Made by a program: the position numbers and the translations under genes. Source: Eublepharis macularius (Eukaryota; Chordata; Lepidosauria; Squamata; Eublepharidae). Taken from it: a stretch of 64,000 nucleotides of DNA. This document shows positions 41,764 to 63,714 of this stretch, one piece after another (within the stretch, counting starts at the first letter, position 1; each line of letters begins with the position of its first letter). The DNA lies in NCBI RefSeq assembly GCF_028583425.1, contig NC_072801.1, positions 20,418,001 to 20,482,000 on the forward strand, in the 5' to 3' direction. The notes beneath the pieces were generated by a model. It did no database searches, was not told the DNA's origin, and worked only from the letters and a program-made list of their open reading frames with translations.

Positions 41764-44590
41764 GCCACTTTGTGTCCCCATTGGGAAGAAAGGTGGGGTA
41801 TAGAGTTTCCTCTGTTATCCCCACAGGACTGCTGTATTGCCTGTCACTGTCAGGTGGCAAAGCCTGCCCCTTCCTGTAGCCCATCTGCACAGCCCAGCCT
41901 ACCTGCTTGCCAGGGGATGCCAGGCAAACTTTGCTCCTGGGTGCAGCCTCCAAAATAGCTCATACAAAGACCTGTGCTTGCAGGAAATCAGAAGTCATTG
42001 AGGCAAGTTGTGTGACAAGTGCTTTAAACATTCAAAAGTAATGTGGAAATGCCATTGTTATTGGGTGCCCGTCTATTTTCAAAAATATGCTTTGTATAAA
42101 ATGCATTATTTATATCTGGGACAGGGGAGATGAGCAGAGGAATGCTGGAAAGCACGGGGATGTAAAGAGCAGACGCTGGTAAAAGATGGTTTCATTTCTG
42201 GCTTTTAGGCACAGCACGTAATCTTATTTGCTGTATTTTATTGCCAATTACATTGACCTTTAGACAATGTGATTGCTTTTCCTAACTTAACAGGACTGTT
42301 GCTCTGTGGTTAGAAACATAAGCTTCACAGAGTCTGTCCCTTATTTGGTGGGAGACAAAATTTAGCTTATAAAGTGGCTAGCTTCCATCTAGGCTTTATT
42401 GGGCAGGGCTCACTTGACTGTATCTGCATAAAAAATCCCTGCCTATAGCAAATTAACATTGCAGGAATAAGGCTAGGCTACAATCCTTCTTACTGTATGC
42501 CTAGTTCTCACTGAAATAGCAGACCTCTGTGTGGGCTGTACCACTTCAGACTGTATTTGGTATGTTTACAAAATTAATCTCTTCATGTAGAAAATTAGCA
42601 TCTCAGGGAGACAGCAACCAGCCTAACGCTACTCAGCAAGCTTTTTGACAGTGTTGGGATTTCAACTCAGGTCTCATCAATGAACATAGAACCCACTCAA
42701 CCCCAAATTCTGTTGAGGTACAGAGGGTCTTTCTTTCAAGGAAATATGCATAGTATTGATCTGAATATCTTTTTCCTTTACTGCCCCCAGACTTTATAAA
42801 AGGAAACATATTTTTTAAAAAATTCTGATTTTTTTATAATCCACAGAAATTATTTTTTTCCAGAACTCTGAAGTAACACTGTTATTTGCAAATGTGTTTC
42901 AATTTTTGAAAAGCAATTTTTAACAAAAAAAAAAGTTTAAAAGCAAAGGGACTTGGCGAGTGGGGGTGAGGAAATGAATTCTGTCAATTAAATGAAAGGG
43001 CAGTAAAGTTTAAGTATATAGAGCCAGTACTCTTTTCCCAATAATGAAAATACAAGAGGCTGCCATGGATACAGCCAGCATGTCTGGAAGCAATTGAAGG
43101 CAACACTTTTGGCCCTTATTTTTTAAAAAAACCCACAAATTGGTCTGCCTTATTGCCAAAGGGGAGAAAAAGGGAAGAGACAAGACCTGGCTTGTGGGCA
43201 GATAAATCTGTTGGTGGAGGAATAACCAAGCCATTCTCGGTTCCTGCATTTTAGTGATGTGGTGGAGCACCCCGCAGTAGGTGTGCGTAGTCAGTAAAGA
43301 GGGGAGATCTCTTGATATATGCATGGGTCGATTCCTACATTACAAATTCCGGGTGGCTGGTATGTGAACATGAACTTCTGTGCTGGAAACTCACTGCCTA
43401 AGCATGAGAGCCTGATTTTGTTGGGGACTGATTTTGTTGAAGCCTGATTTTGTTGTCACATGCAGGAAAGAAGGGGTTTAAAACTCTCCACCCTTTTCCT
43501 GATCTGAAATGGTCCTGGGAGCCATTGTTTGCCTGTCAGGGAAATTTAAATGAACTGGTTGGCCACAAATATAAGTCTCTCTACACAAGAACTTTTCCCC
43601 AAGTACTGCAGTCCCCCTTCAAATCAGGCCCTTGTGTGCCTGGAAGCTGAATCAGATTAGAACTGTAGGCACATGCTTGATCCAAAATCCTCACAAAAAC
43701 CATGTAGACTTTGCACTGTGTGAGTACACAGGAGTAGAACTTGGCCCCTGGTTCACACGTGCAGGAGAATGAGCTTCTAGGATGCTGAGTTGGTAGAAGG
43801 GAATGCACTTGGAAGATACCAGGTCTGAATATTCCTTCTCATCAAAAAAGCTCCATGCAGTTAGAAAAATAGCACTTCAGGGACGGTGATCCTGCCCCTT
43901 GCCTTTGCTTGCTCTGCTGGCTTTCTGTCTGCAGGCAGAGCTTAAAGACTCAGGATATAATATTCAACAATAAGTCTTCATGGACTAGAGACATGAAAAT
44001 TTCTACTGGAATAAAATCTTGCTGGACTTTAAGGTGCCACAAGACCCCAGCTTATTGCATTTTTTTGCTACAACAGACGTAGTACAGGCGTCTCTTGGGA
44101 ACTTGAGCCTTGAAGGTCATTTGAAAACCTCAGCCAGTACAAAAGCCTGCATTTTAGATATCATGCAGAGACGCTGATTTTATAACTGTTGCATGGACTG
44201 CTATTTTATTTCCAAGTACAATTCAAGGTGCTGGTTTGGACCCTTAACGCTCTTCACAACTTGGGACACTGATGCCTGAAGGACATGTCATTCCCTTTAT
44301 GGGACCCCTTCAAATTACTCACAAAAACATTGCTAGAAAATTAGCACAGCAGAAAACTGGCTAAGCAAAAACCTATGTCCATGTTTTGGATTTTTTTTTT
44401 ATGTGCAGGAGCATAAACATTTAATGCCCCTACTACCTGTACCCCTCAGTTATACAGGGGCACTTTGCCACCTCATTCTGGTATGTGCATGTATCTCATC
44501 CCCAATGTGGTACCTATGCATGCCACGATGCCCTTCCAACACCTTTCCTGGTGCCCAGCAAGAGGTTTTAGTAAGTGGACCAGGGCAGGT
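41764..44590. other. intronic stretch without recognised features
   Basis: Apart from a short fragment near 44000-44070 resembling the 'GGTGCCACAAGACCCC' LINE/SINE tail, nothing was identified. Confidence 0.5.
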
Positions 44591-44596
44591 AGAGTT

Positions 44597-44670
44597 TGAT
44601 GTAGTGGTTAAGAGCAGCAGGACTCTGGATAACGGGGTTTGATTCCCCACTCCTCTGCTTGCCTCATGAC
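44597..44670 (+). mobile_element. head fragment of GTAGTGGTTAAG-type SINE
   Basis: TTTGATGTAGTGGTTAAGAG and GGGGTTTGATTCCCCACTCC preserve A- and B-box regions; the 3' half is missing. Confidence 0.7.
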
Positions 44671-45002
44671 TCATGTTCCAGTATTTTTCCATCTCCAGCC
44701 AGAGTTGGGAACTGTTCTGCTTAGCCAGGCAGCACATCCGGTGCGTGAAGCACATGAGGGGAAAGGCTTATGGTATGTCCATATTCATAAGCTGTTCTTT
44801 CACTGTGAGGGAGGCGATGACTGCTAACGATAGGGGTTACACTCTCATGGTCAAAAAGGTTAGGGACCCATGTTGTAGAGGAACCTGGATCTTAAGTTTC
44901 ATGCTACAGCAACTTTGCTGACCTTAAGCCCCCTTCCACGCTAGAAGAATGGCATTCTAGGTTTCTTACTCTCTTGCTATCTCATGTGTTGTGTTTTCTC
45001 AG

Positions 45003-46071
45003 GGGGGATCCAGACAAATGCGACATTTGGGGCAATACCCCTCTCCACCACGCAGCCTCTAATGGTCACATCCATTGTGTTTCCTTCTTAATCAACTTTG
45101 GTGCCAATATCTTCTCCCTTGATAACAACATGCGCTCTGCTCTGGATGCAGCGGCCAACAGGAACCAGTACGAATGTGTCCAAATCCTTGACAATGCTGC
45201 TACTGAGCAGGGCATCAAAAACCCCAAAAGAGTCTCCCGTCTGAAGGCCCATGCACAGCGTGACGTTCAGAGGCAGATTCGAGAATGTGAACGACGCCAA
45301 GAGAGGCATGAGCATGAAATGATCAGACATTACAACAAGACGCATGCCGAAAGAGAAACGCCCACCCGGACACGTGTGTCGAATTTTTTTACCACCCGCT
45401 CACTAGGGGCCCTACCCAAACATTTGAAGGACACCTTCAGGCTAAAGACAAAAAAGAAAGAGGAGGATTCAGAAGACCTGGACACAGGGAGCAATAACCA
45501 AGCAAAGGACATTCCAGTTGGCCGAACCACTGTGATGGACATGTTCAGTGAAAACGAGGAGGAAGAACCAGAAAACCTGGGCAAAACCAGCGTTTCTGAA
45601 GATGGTCAGGTAGAACAAGAGTCCATTTTTAACCGTCCAGGTCTTGGTAACATTGTTTTCCGAAACAACTTGGCCACTGGCATAACCGCTGCTCCTGTGT
45701 TGCCTGAGAAAGAAGAGATCAGTTTCCAAATACCGGATGAATTGTTTCAATTCAAAAGGTCGGAGGTGGCCAGTGACCCAGATTTGGAGAATGTTCCTGA
45801 GGAATCTTGGATCGAGGAAGAAATTGGGTGGGATGATGGCAGCACAGAGACCACCCCCCTCGAAGTCTTTCTTGCATCACTGGAGCTGAATGAATTCCTT
45901 CCTATCTTGATGAGAGAAGATACCGATTTAGAGACTCTCATGCTGTGCTCTGATGAAGACCTCCAGAGCATACAGATGCAGCTGGGTCCAAGGAAAAAGA
46001 TCCTCCATGCAGTAAACAGAAGGAAGGAAGCACTGGCAAAGCCAGGCAAGGCAGAAGACACCAAGCTGTAA
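45003..46071 (+). CDS. ANKS4B: ANKS4B exon 2 (ankyrin repeats, central region, SAM, PDZ ligand)
   Basis: With exon 1 the protein has 410 residues (human about 417). ANKS4B (Harp) is a cytoplasmic scaffold that binds harmonin/USH1C and myosin-7B in the intermicrovillar adhesion complex of enterocyte and kidney brush borders (family knowledge). Seen: ankyrin repeats through about residue 130 (GNTPLHHAASNGHIHCVSFL, then NFGANIFSLDNN); a basic coiled stretch with QRDVQRQIRECERRQERHEH; RPGLGNIVFRNN; an acidic middle; SAM domain about 339-399 (TPLEVFLASLELNEFLPIL … LGPRKKILHAVNRR); and the terminus EDTKL, a class I PDZ ligand. The closest alternative, USH1G (SANS), is longer and differs at the start. 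No disruption. Confidence 0.97.
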
Positions 46072-46091
46072 CTTATAAAGCTCCTTGTTGC

Positions 46092-46097
46092 AATAAA
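46092..46097 (+). terminator. ANKS4B: poly(A) signal of ANKS4B
   Basis: AATAAA 21 bases after the stop codon (GTTGCAATAAATTTC). A very short 3' UTR; transposon sequence begins about 100 bp later. Confidence 0.75.
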
Positions 46098-46189
46098 TTT
46101 CTGCACTAAGATATTGTAGTTTAGTGGTCCTAGTGTTAGATTTTGACTAAGCAGATTTGGCATCAAACCTTCTGTACCTATGGAGGAGA

Positions 46190-47390
46190 TAGATCCAGAG
46201 GAGTTAGCTGTGTTAGTCTGTAGTAGCACAATAGTAAAGAGTCCAGTAGCACCTTTAAGACTAACCAACTTTAGTGTAGCACTAGTAACAAAGCCGATTG
46301 TGGGAATAAATACAATGGGATCTAGAAAGGGGTGGGCAGGCAGGCAGGCATTGACACCTGCTCCATGCCTGAACCCGGCCGGGCAAAGGGGGTCATTGAC
46401 ACCTGCACGGTGCCTGATCCCGGCTGGGTGAAGGGAAAGCAGGCATTGCCTCCTGCTCCACACTTGATCCTAGATGGGTGAAGGGGGGTGGGCATTGCCT
46501 CCTGCTCCATGCCTGATCCTGGCCAGGTGAAGGGGGGGGCAGGCATTGCAACCTCCTCCATGCTTGATTCCAGCCGAGTGATGGGGAGGCAGGCATTGCC
46601 TCATGCTCCACTCCTAATCCTGGGAGGGAGAAGGGGGAGCGGGCATTGCCACCTGCTCTGTGTCTGATACCGGCCAGGTGAAGGAGGAGCAGGCATGGCC
46701 ACCTGCTCCGTTCCTGATCCTGCCTGGGTGAGGGGGGGACTGGGCATTGTCTCTTGCTCTGCTCCTGATCCCACCTGGGTGGTGGGAGGCAGGCATTGCC
46801 TCCTCCTCCACTCCTGATCCTAGGCTGGAGAAGGGAGAGTGGGTCTTGCCACCTGCTCCATGCCTGATCCCAGCCGGGTGAAGGTGGCAGGCAAGCATTG
46901 CCATCTGCTCTGCTCCTGATCCCCGCTGGATGATGGTGGGGGGCGGGCATTGCCCCCTGCTCCATGCCTGACCCCAGCTAGGTGAAGGTGGGGGCAGGCA
47001 TTGCCATTTGCTCCGCTCCAGATCCCAACTGGGTGAAGGCGGGGTTGGACGTTGCCACCTGCTCTGCTCCTGATCCCAGCTGGGTGAAGTTGGGGGACGG
47101 GCATTGCTACCTGCTCCGCTCCTGATCCCAGCCTGGGCTTCCCACTGCTGCATGCTCTCAGAGGGGCGGGCTGCCTCTTCTGGGCTTCCCTCCACAGGAG
47201 CGCCCCCTGGAGGCACACCAGGGTAGGAAGTGAGTTGTCTGGAACACAGTTAGCCTTTTATATAAGAGGATAAGTTTTCGAAAGCTTCAGCTCTCTTGCA
47301 TCTGAACGAAGAGAGCTGTGGCTCTCGAAAGTTTATGCTACAATAAAGTTGGTTAGTCTTAAAGGTGCTACTGGACTCTTTACTATGGGG
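46190..47390. mobile_element. composite: repeat arm, ~50-bp minisatellite, inverted repeat arm
   Basis: The left arm 46193-46285 (TTAGTCTGTAGTAGCACAAT, AGAGTCCAGTAGCACCTTTA) and the right arm about 47267-47385 (GAAAGTTTATGCTACAATAA, AAAGGTGCTACTGGACTCTT) are inverted copies of the same family as 15093-15297. Between them lies a minisatellite. Flanks CTATGGAGGAGATAG and CTATGGGGAGATATAG may be a decayed duplication. Confidence 0.65.
46347..47140 (-). repeat. minisatellite, about 16 units of ~50 bp
   Basis: Each unit begins GGGCATTGCC-like and continues ACCTGCTCC(A/G)…CTGATCCCAGC and a G-rich tail GGGTGAAGG. Units are 48-52 bp and differ at many sites. Long minus-strand frames with repeated SGWDQ-type peptides are by-products of the unit length. 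Confidence 0.88.
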
Positions 47391-47399
47391 AGATATAGG

Positions 47400-47850
47400 A
47401 GGATTAGACATTCTTTTAAAGAGTAGATGTATTCATTAGATTTTTCTTTTTAAAAAACTATTTTTCAGAATGACAAACCAAACAGATCAAGAAATACACC
47501 TGGAAATCACTGTTTTGTTTCATTAAAATAGTTTCTGGAATGGTGAACCAAATCTAGGAAACCAAATTACACTGACACAGTCCCACCAAAAAGTCTGTGT
47601 GTTTCGTTTCAGTTTTTATCTCACAGTGGCAGCAGCATTTTGTTTTCCATAATGACATTGACCATTTGGATCCCTAGGAGAGACAGCCCTTACATTATTA
47701 GCTAGCTATAACAACATCCTTCGATGTTACTCCATCTGTGACGACTCCCAGGGTGTCCCGGCTGCTGGCTTTAACATTTAGGAATGGGTGTTCCACTGTG
47801 ACGCCATAATGGATAGGCAGGTGATCTCCTATTCCAAATTCTCCCCATGG
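47400..47850. other. non-genic stretch
   Basis: Nothing recognised; may belong to the LINE that follows. Confidence 0.4.
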
Positions 47851-47859
47851 TTTAAACTT

Positions 47860-48135
47860 TTCAAGAAGGACCATGTTAGAGCGCCCTATCTGGTCAACAT
47901 CCTCCCTCACAACCTCAGAACAGCTTTTACCTCAATTCGGTTCCAACTATGCCCACAGCGCTGCTAGCTGGGCACTATGCCAAAAGACCTCAAGCCCTCC
48001 GCTGCTGTATTTGTGGTGCTCGCGTTGTGGAGGATTTACCACACTACCTACTATCCTGCCCACTTTATGCAGAGCCAAGGAATAAATCCATAGAAGAGTT
48101 TTTAATTGGTTTAAACTCCTCTTCAGACTCTTGAG
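47860..48135 (+). mobile_element. LINE ORF2 C-terminal fragment (CR1/L2-like)
   Basis: A frame around 47949-48134 has CCICGARVVEDLPHYLLSCP, that is C-x2-C … H-x5-C, the cysteine-histidine motif at the end of the reverse-transcriptase protein in several non-LTR families (family knowledge). In another frame just upstream NILPHNLRTAFTSIRFQ fits the preceding segment, so the copy is frame-shifted and dead. Confidence 0.65.
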
Positions 48136-48139
48136 AAAT

Positions 48140-49350
48140 TGTTTTTTCTCCTGTCTGACTCTGCTGCATTTGTTTCTTATAGTCTCTCTCTGTTCGCCTT
48201 AGCAGCCAAGAAAATCCAGGCTAGAGTTGTTTCCAGAGACAGCAGTGGTTTTATCTGACTGGTATTTTCTGCCTGGATCATTTTAATCATTTTCATCTTT
48301 TAATATTTGTACATATGTTTACATGCTAGAGTGTTTTATTTGTATGGATTGTATTAACTAATGCAGTCGGCTGGAAAGGGAATGTGCGCAATGCACATGA
48401 GTGAATCTTTTTTCTCTCCATTGCTATCCAGGTAATGACATTGTCTTGTCTCCCTGCCAATCAAGTCCTTGCAAGGGGATACTGCTTTCCACCAATTGGC
48501 TTCAGAAACTTTTGGAAGGGGCAATGTGCAGACTTCAGTCATAGGCTGCAATTCTTAAGTCACTTCTCTGGGAGTAAGCACTATTAAATAACATGGGAGT
48601 TATATCTGAGTAGACCTTTTTGGGGAGCCCCTCCTGAATTCTGTAAGCTATTTGACTACTTTGCTCTTTCAAAAACAATCCTGCCAGCCTTCAGCAGCAG
48701 GAGAACTTATAGAAAAATCACAGGTCTTTTTAGGCTGGGGTGGGGGGATTCAGACAACCGTGCTGCCTGCCTGCACCTGGATGGTGGAAAGTGGCAGCAA
48801 TTAATGCAAGAATACACCCTCATCATGGGAACAAAACTGCAACGCACAAAGAAACATGGCTCCAACAGGAAACAGCAGAATGCAAAGGTTATAATTTATT
48901 GGCACTGTGGAAAAATTAAAAAATTGAACATAAAGCAGGATTGTTTTTAATGTTGCTGCCACACTACTACCTCTCTGCCAGTCAGTTTCCTGCGATAGTG
49001 TGCACCTGCTGACACGTGCCTTCTTCAGGGTCAGTTGTTGTGTGTGTAGTGTAACTGACGAAAAACTCAGATCAATGGTTTAGAAGGAGGACTGTGTTCG
49101 GTGTGGTTTTGGTGCTGTGAAATACAAAAACAGCTGCCTAAAGAGCCTGGAAGCCCTCATTGCAAAGAATGGGGCCGAAACTCACGATAGCGAAAAAACT
49201 CAAATGCATTATATCCAAGCCAGCTATGCCCCATCTGAAAAATTAGTAACAACAGTATGCAGTTCCTTCAGAAACTTCGGATCCAAAACTGAAATGGAAT
49301 TTTTTTCAGTGCACACTTCTAATAGCAAGATTTTTAAAAAAATATGAAGA
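48140..49350. other. non-genic stretch
   Basis: Possible LINE 3' UTR to about 48360; otherwise nothing recognised. Confidence 0.45.
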
Positions 49351-49352
49351 CA

Positions 49353-49510
49353 GTTTCAGGTAGACAGCCATGTTGGTCTGCAGTAGAACTCAAGTGCAGT
49401 AGCACCGTAAAGACCAACAAGATGTCCAGATGAAGGGATCTTTGACTCTCAAAGGTTTATACACTGGAAATCTGGTTGGGCTTTAAGGTCCTACTGGACT
49501 CAAATCTTGC
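49353..49510 (+). repeat. interspersed repeat, 'GTTGGTCTGCAGTAGAAC' family
   Basis: CAGGTAGACAGCCATGTTGG, TCTGCAGTAGAACTCAAGTG and TTTAAGGTCCTACTGGACTC parallel 3091-3225. Confidence 0.65.
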
Positions 49511-50470
49511 TCTTAAAAAATTCTTCTTCCATAGAGCTTAAGGTAGCATACGGTTCTATCTTCTTTTTATCCACAGAATTCATATTTTGTTGCATAGCTA
49601 TGGAGTCTCCACCCCCACCCAAGTAGGCAGAGTCTGTATTCCTTTCATCATCAGTGAGTGAGGATGATGGACACTTTAAACAATGATACTAGCATGACAC
49701 ACTCACATCCTCATAATACTTTGCTGTGTAATGCTCCAGGCCATTAACATAACAAAATATAAGGCTCAGGTTGCATTCTGTACAAGTGTATGGATGCGCT
49801 TTGAATTGACAACGAGAGCTGCAAGTTCCAGCAATTAATTGATTTTAAATCTCTTGAGCCATTAAGGAACTGCTGCTGCTTAATCAGGCAACAGGGCTTT
49901 TTTCTTTTTCTTTTTACTGTCAGTTGTTTTCACTCTAAGTAATAATAAATATATAGACAGAAAGTGTCTTGTTGGGAGAGAAATTCCTCCTCCTCTTTCA
50001 TGCAGGAAAGAATACATCTTCTGGGTTGCTACATCTACAAATAAAAAATAGCTCTTTCTTGCAAAGTGTTGCTTTATTCATAGGCAAATGTAAGCAGTTT
50101 TCAGCAATCAATTGCAATTCATACAATTAATCAACTATGGAATGACACTCTACTTAAAGTACATCAGCTAATGTTTACTCCAAGCTCTTATGTTGGGGGA
50201 TTGATCTTGGATTCCTAAACATGTAATTTAGCTGAATAAAAGATGCTGTGGGGCAGATCATGGAATGAGCTGTGACATTGGGAAGGCAAGGTACACTCCC
50301 CCATGACATTTCCTGAATAAAAAATGTCCCTCTTTGGTCTGCTTTAAGCCCAAATTAGACAAAAAAGCTAGCTGGCTGTTATGCCTGCCTACCCCCATTT
50401 AAAGTAGTTCTAGAAGATGGGTTGTTGTTTTTAAAGCAGCAACATTGCAGAGATATTACAATGACATAAA
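49511..50470. other. non-genic stretch
   Basis: Nothing recognised. Confidence 0.5.
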
Positions 50471-50473
50471 ATG

Positions 50474-50672
50474 TGGGGGAGGGGCAGTGGCTCAGTGAGA
50501 GAGCATCTCGTTGACACGCAGGAGGACACAGGTTCAATCCCCAGTCGTCCAGTTAAGACCATCAGGTAGTAGGCAATGTGAAAGACCTCTACCTGAGACC
50601 CTGGACAGCTACTGGAACTGCCCTGGATGGACCCAGGGTCTGAATCAGTATGAGGCAGTTTCATGTTCAGTG
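50474..50672 (+). mobile_element. Sauria-type tRNA SINE
   Basis: GGGGAGGGGCAGTGGCTCAG (A box region), CAGGTTCAATCCCCAG (B box), AAAGACCTCTACCTGAGACC and TCAGTATGAGGCAGTTTCAT. Complete layout. Confidence 0.85.
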
Positions 50673-52273
50673 TTCCTCGAGAAGAGCAGCAAAAGCACTT
50701 ATATGGCATGGAATTGTTAACCTTGGAAAGATAGTTTCTGTGCAACATGGAAGCTTGTGTACCACTGGAACAATAAAACTTGGTGCAGAAGTTCTCATGT
50801 GAATAGTTTTATTCTCTGAGCAAACTCGGGGGCAACTTTTCCAATGGAATTACAAGGGGAACCTAATAGGCAACTTGAAGCAGTTTCAGCTGAGACTACC
50901 CTGTAGCCACAAAAAAAACATTCAGTGAGTTATGTTAGCCATCCCTACCTTTAGAGTAAATCATCCCCCCAACCAAGTAATAAATCAGGGCCTTTTTTGT
51001 GGAAGGGCAACTTTTGATTAAGAAAATAGTTAACTTCTCCACTGGAATTGTGGCTGAATGCAGATCTCATTCACACAATGCACACAAGCTGCCGCCTCAG
51101 CAAAAATCCACACCTGGTTAGCCAAATCTAGGCCCGAATATGCCTGAAATTCATGGGGAGGGTCATTTACAGCACCTTCCCAAAAACAGTTACTCCAGTC
51201 TAAGCCCATTGATTTCAATGAGCTTCAACTGGAGTGGATTGCAGTGTTAAGTCTGAAACTCTGCCCTACAACTGGCTCCTCTGATTGAGTTCCCCAAAAG
51301 CAATTTTTGCACTATTTTTCCAGTGCTTTGAAGTCATGCAAAGAGCCACCCTCTATCATAATGCAAAAAGTGAACAACAGAAACACCATTTTAACCACCC
51401 AAAGATGGCCAAACACTGCTGCCCTGGTTAGGTCAAACCACTCTGCACTTGGGGCTGTTTTTGCATTCCCAACCCCCTGCCTTTCCCAGCTCATTTCTCT
51501 CTTACGAGATTCAAGAAATGATAATCAGAGGAACTGAGATTTAGTGGCTTGTGGGTTATGTGAGAGAGGAGAGGTATAGGTACAACCACACAAACACTCA
51601 ATCTGTGTTGGTGAAATTTGGCTAAGGCAGAAGGGCATCGTAGTTGTTTTTCCCCAAATATGTATCATCCTCTGAGACAATGTTGGAAGTCATCAACTGT
51701 ACCTCCAGCCTTTTTGGCACTGGAGAACTCAGGCCAAGGGCATACTTCCAGTTGGCAAGCCCAGTTTTCTATCATACTGGAGAAAATGCATTGCTATGTC
51801 AGCAGTCTCTCATTTGGGGCAAGGGAATTGAGTTCAAGCATCCCACTTGGTCTTGCAACATCGTCACATTCTTCAGGGGCTGTCATAGCGCCATCCCCAA
51901 ATGCACCTGACTTTTCCATGTCACATCCTTTAAGCCTGTTTAAATAAATTCACCCTTCAGCTGACATCTTTCCCTCAAATCACAACGACCTCTTAAAGGG
52001 GTTAAGATCTGTACCGCTTTAAGCCACAGAAAGGACAAAAGGTGAGTACCTACCAAACTATACAGAAAAAGAAATTGTGTCTATTGTTACAAAAGCAATT
52101 CAATTCTTTCCTAAGGGGGGGGGCTATTAATTTTCCTCAAGGCAAAGACATTTTTAAAAAAGAAGCAAAGGTTACAGCCATTAATAAGATGCTCAACTCT
52201 TCTCATCAAGAAATTGTAGTTTAGCTACCAGCTGACAAAGCTGATTTGCTGGGTTCTCCCACAGCTCTTCCTT
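50673..52273 (-). other. region downstream of CRYM, including its 3' UTR
   Basis: The CRYM 3' UTR must begin at 52273 and run leftward. I cannot find a canonical AATAAA close to the stop on the minus strand; the first I noticed is at about 50810-50817, which seems far. The rest is unrecognised. Confidence 0.4.
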
Positions 52274-63015
<10,742 letters not shown>

Positions 63016-63289
63016 CTTTTGAAAAGGGAGAATGCCAAGTAGAAGTAAAATAACTCAGCAGGACACGTTTATACCACACACTTTTCCTTGTGCAGAACAA
63101 GATCAACAACTATCCATCCATCCCAATTTCATCCTGCTCCCCCTCTAAGGCTTATCCCACATTTTATCATTACCACCGTCTTGCCAAGTGGGTCAGACTG
63201 AGAAGGCACAGCCAGTCTGAGGTGACCTGAAGGACTTCAGTACCAAATGAAGATTTGCACTCAGATTTTCACTACAATAGGAGAAATTT

Positions 63290-63455
63290 TGCCAACAGTC
63301 TCGATAACTTGAGATAGGTGGACTCTCTGTTGAAGTTCCTCAATCAGAGGTTGGACAACCAGCCCACCAGAAACACTCCAGCTCTGGATTTCCTGCACCG
63401 AACAGGGGGTTGGCCTAGATGGCCTCTGAGGTCCCTTGCAACTCCAGGACTGTCT
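63290..63455 (+). mobile_element. CR1 LINE 3' end
   Basis: GGTGGACTCTCTGTTGAAGT, AATCAGAGGTTGGACAACC, GGTTGGCCTAGATGGCCTCT and GAGGTCCCTTGCAACTCCA are the classic CR1 3' end wording (family knowledge). Severely 5'-truncated. Confidence 0.8.
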
Positions 63456-63714
63456 GGCCATTGCACAGGAGCCAAATTTGCATGCCAAGGACAGCACAGC
63501 AGGCCTTGTTTGAGTCAGATGAGGGCAGAGGAAATGTGGAAGGGAAACGACATCTGAGGGGCTTGATCGTTGGCAGCTGACCACTGTAACACCAATCTAG
63601 GAACATGAACACCAAGCAGCAATGGGCTCACAACAAACCACTCCCATCCAGGACAAAGAAAAATTATGACTGCTAACATTACATGGATCAAAAAACGTTT
63701 GGCAGACTCAAAAG

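Larger units (their letters stand above)
40106..45002 (+). other. ANKS4B: ANKS4B intron
   Basis: About 4.9 kb, GTGAGT to TTTTCTCAG. It holds one intact hAT-like MITE, three or four GTAGTGGTTAAG-type SINEs and otherwise unrecognised sequence. Open frames here are not exons as far as I can see. Confidence 0.85.

Noticed and set aside
46393-47218. Long minus-strand frames with repeated proline/tryptophan-rich peptides
   Set aside because: Produced by a ~50-bp minisatellite; repeat units vary in length and do not keep one frame.
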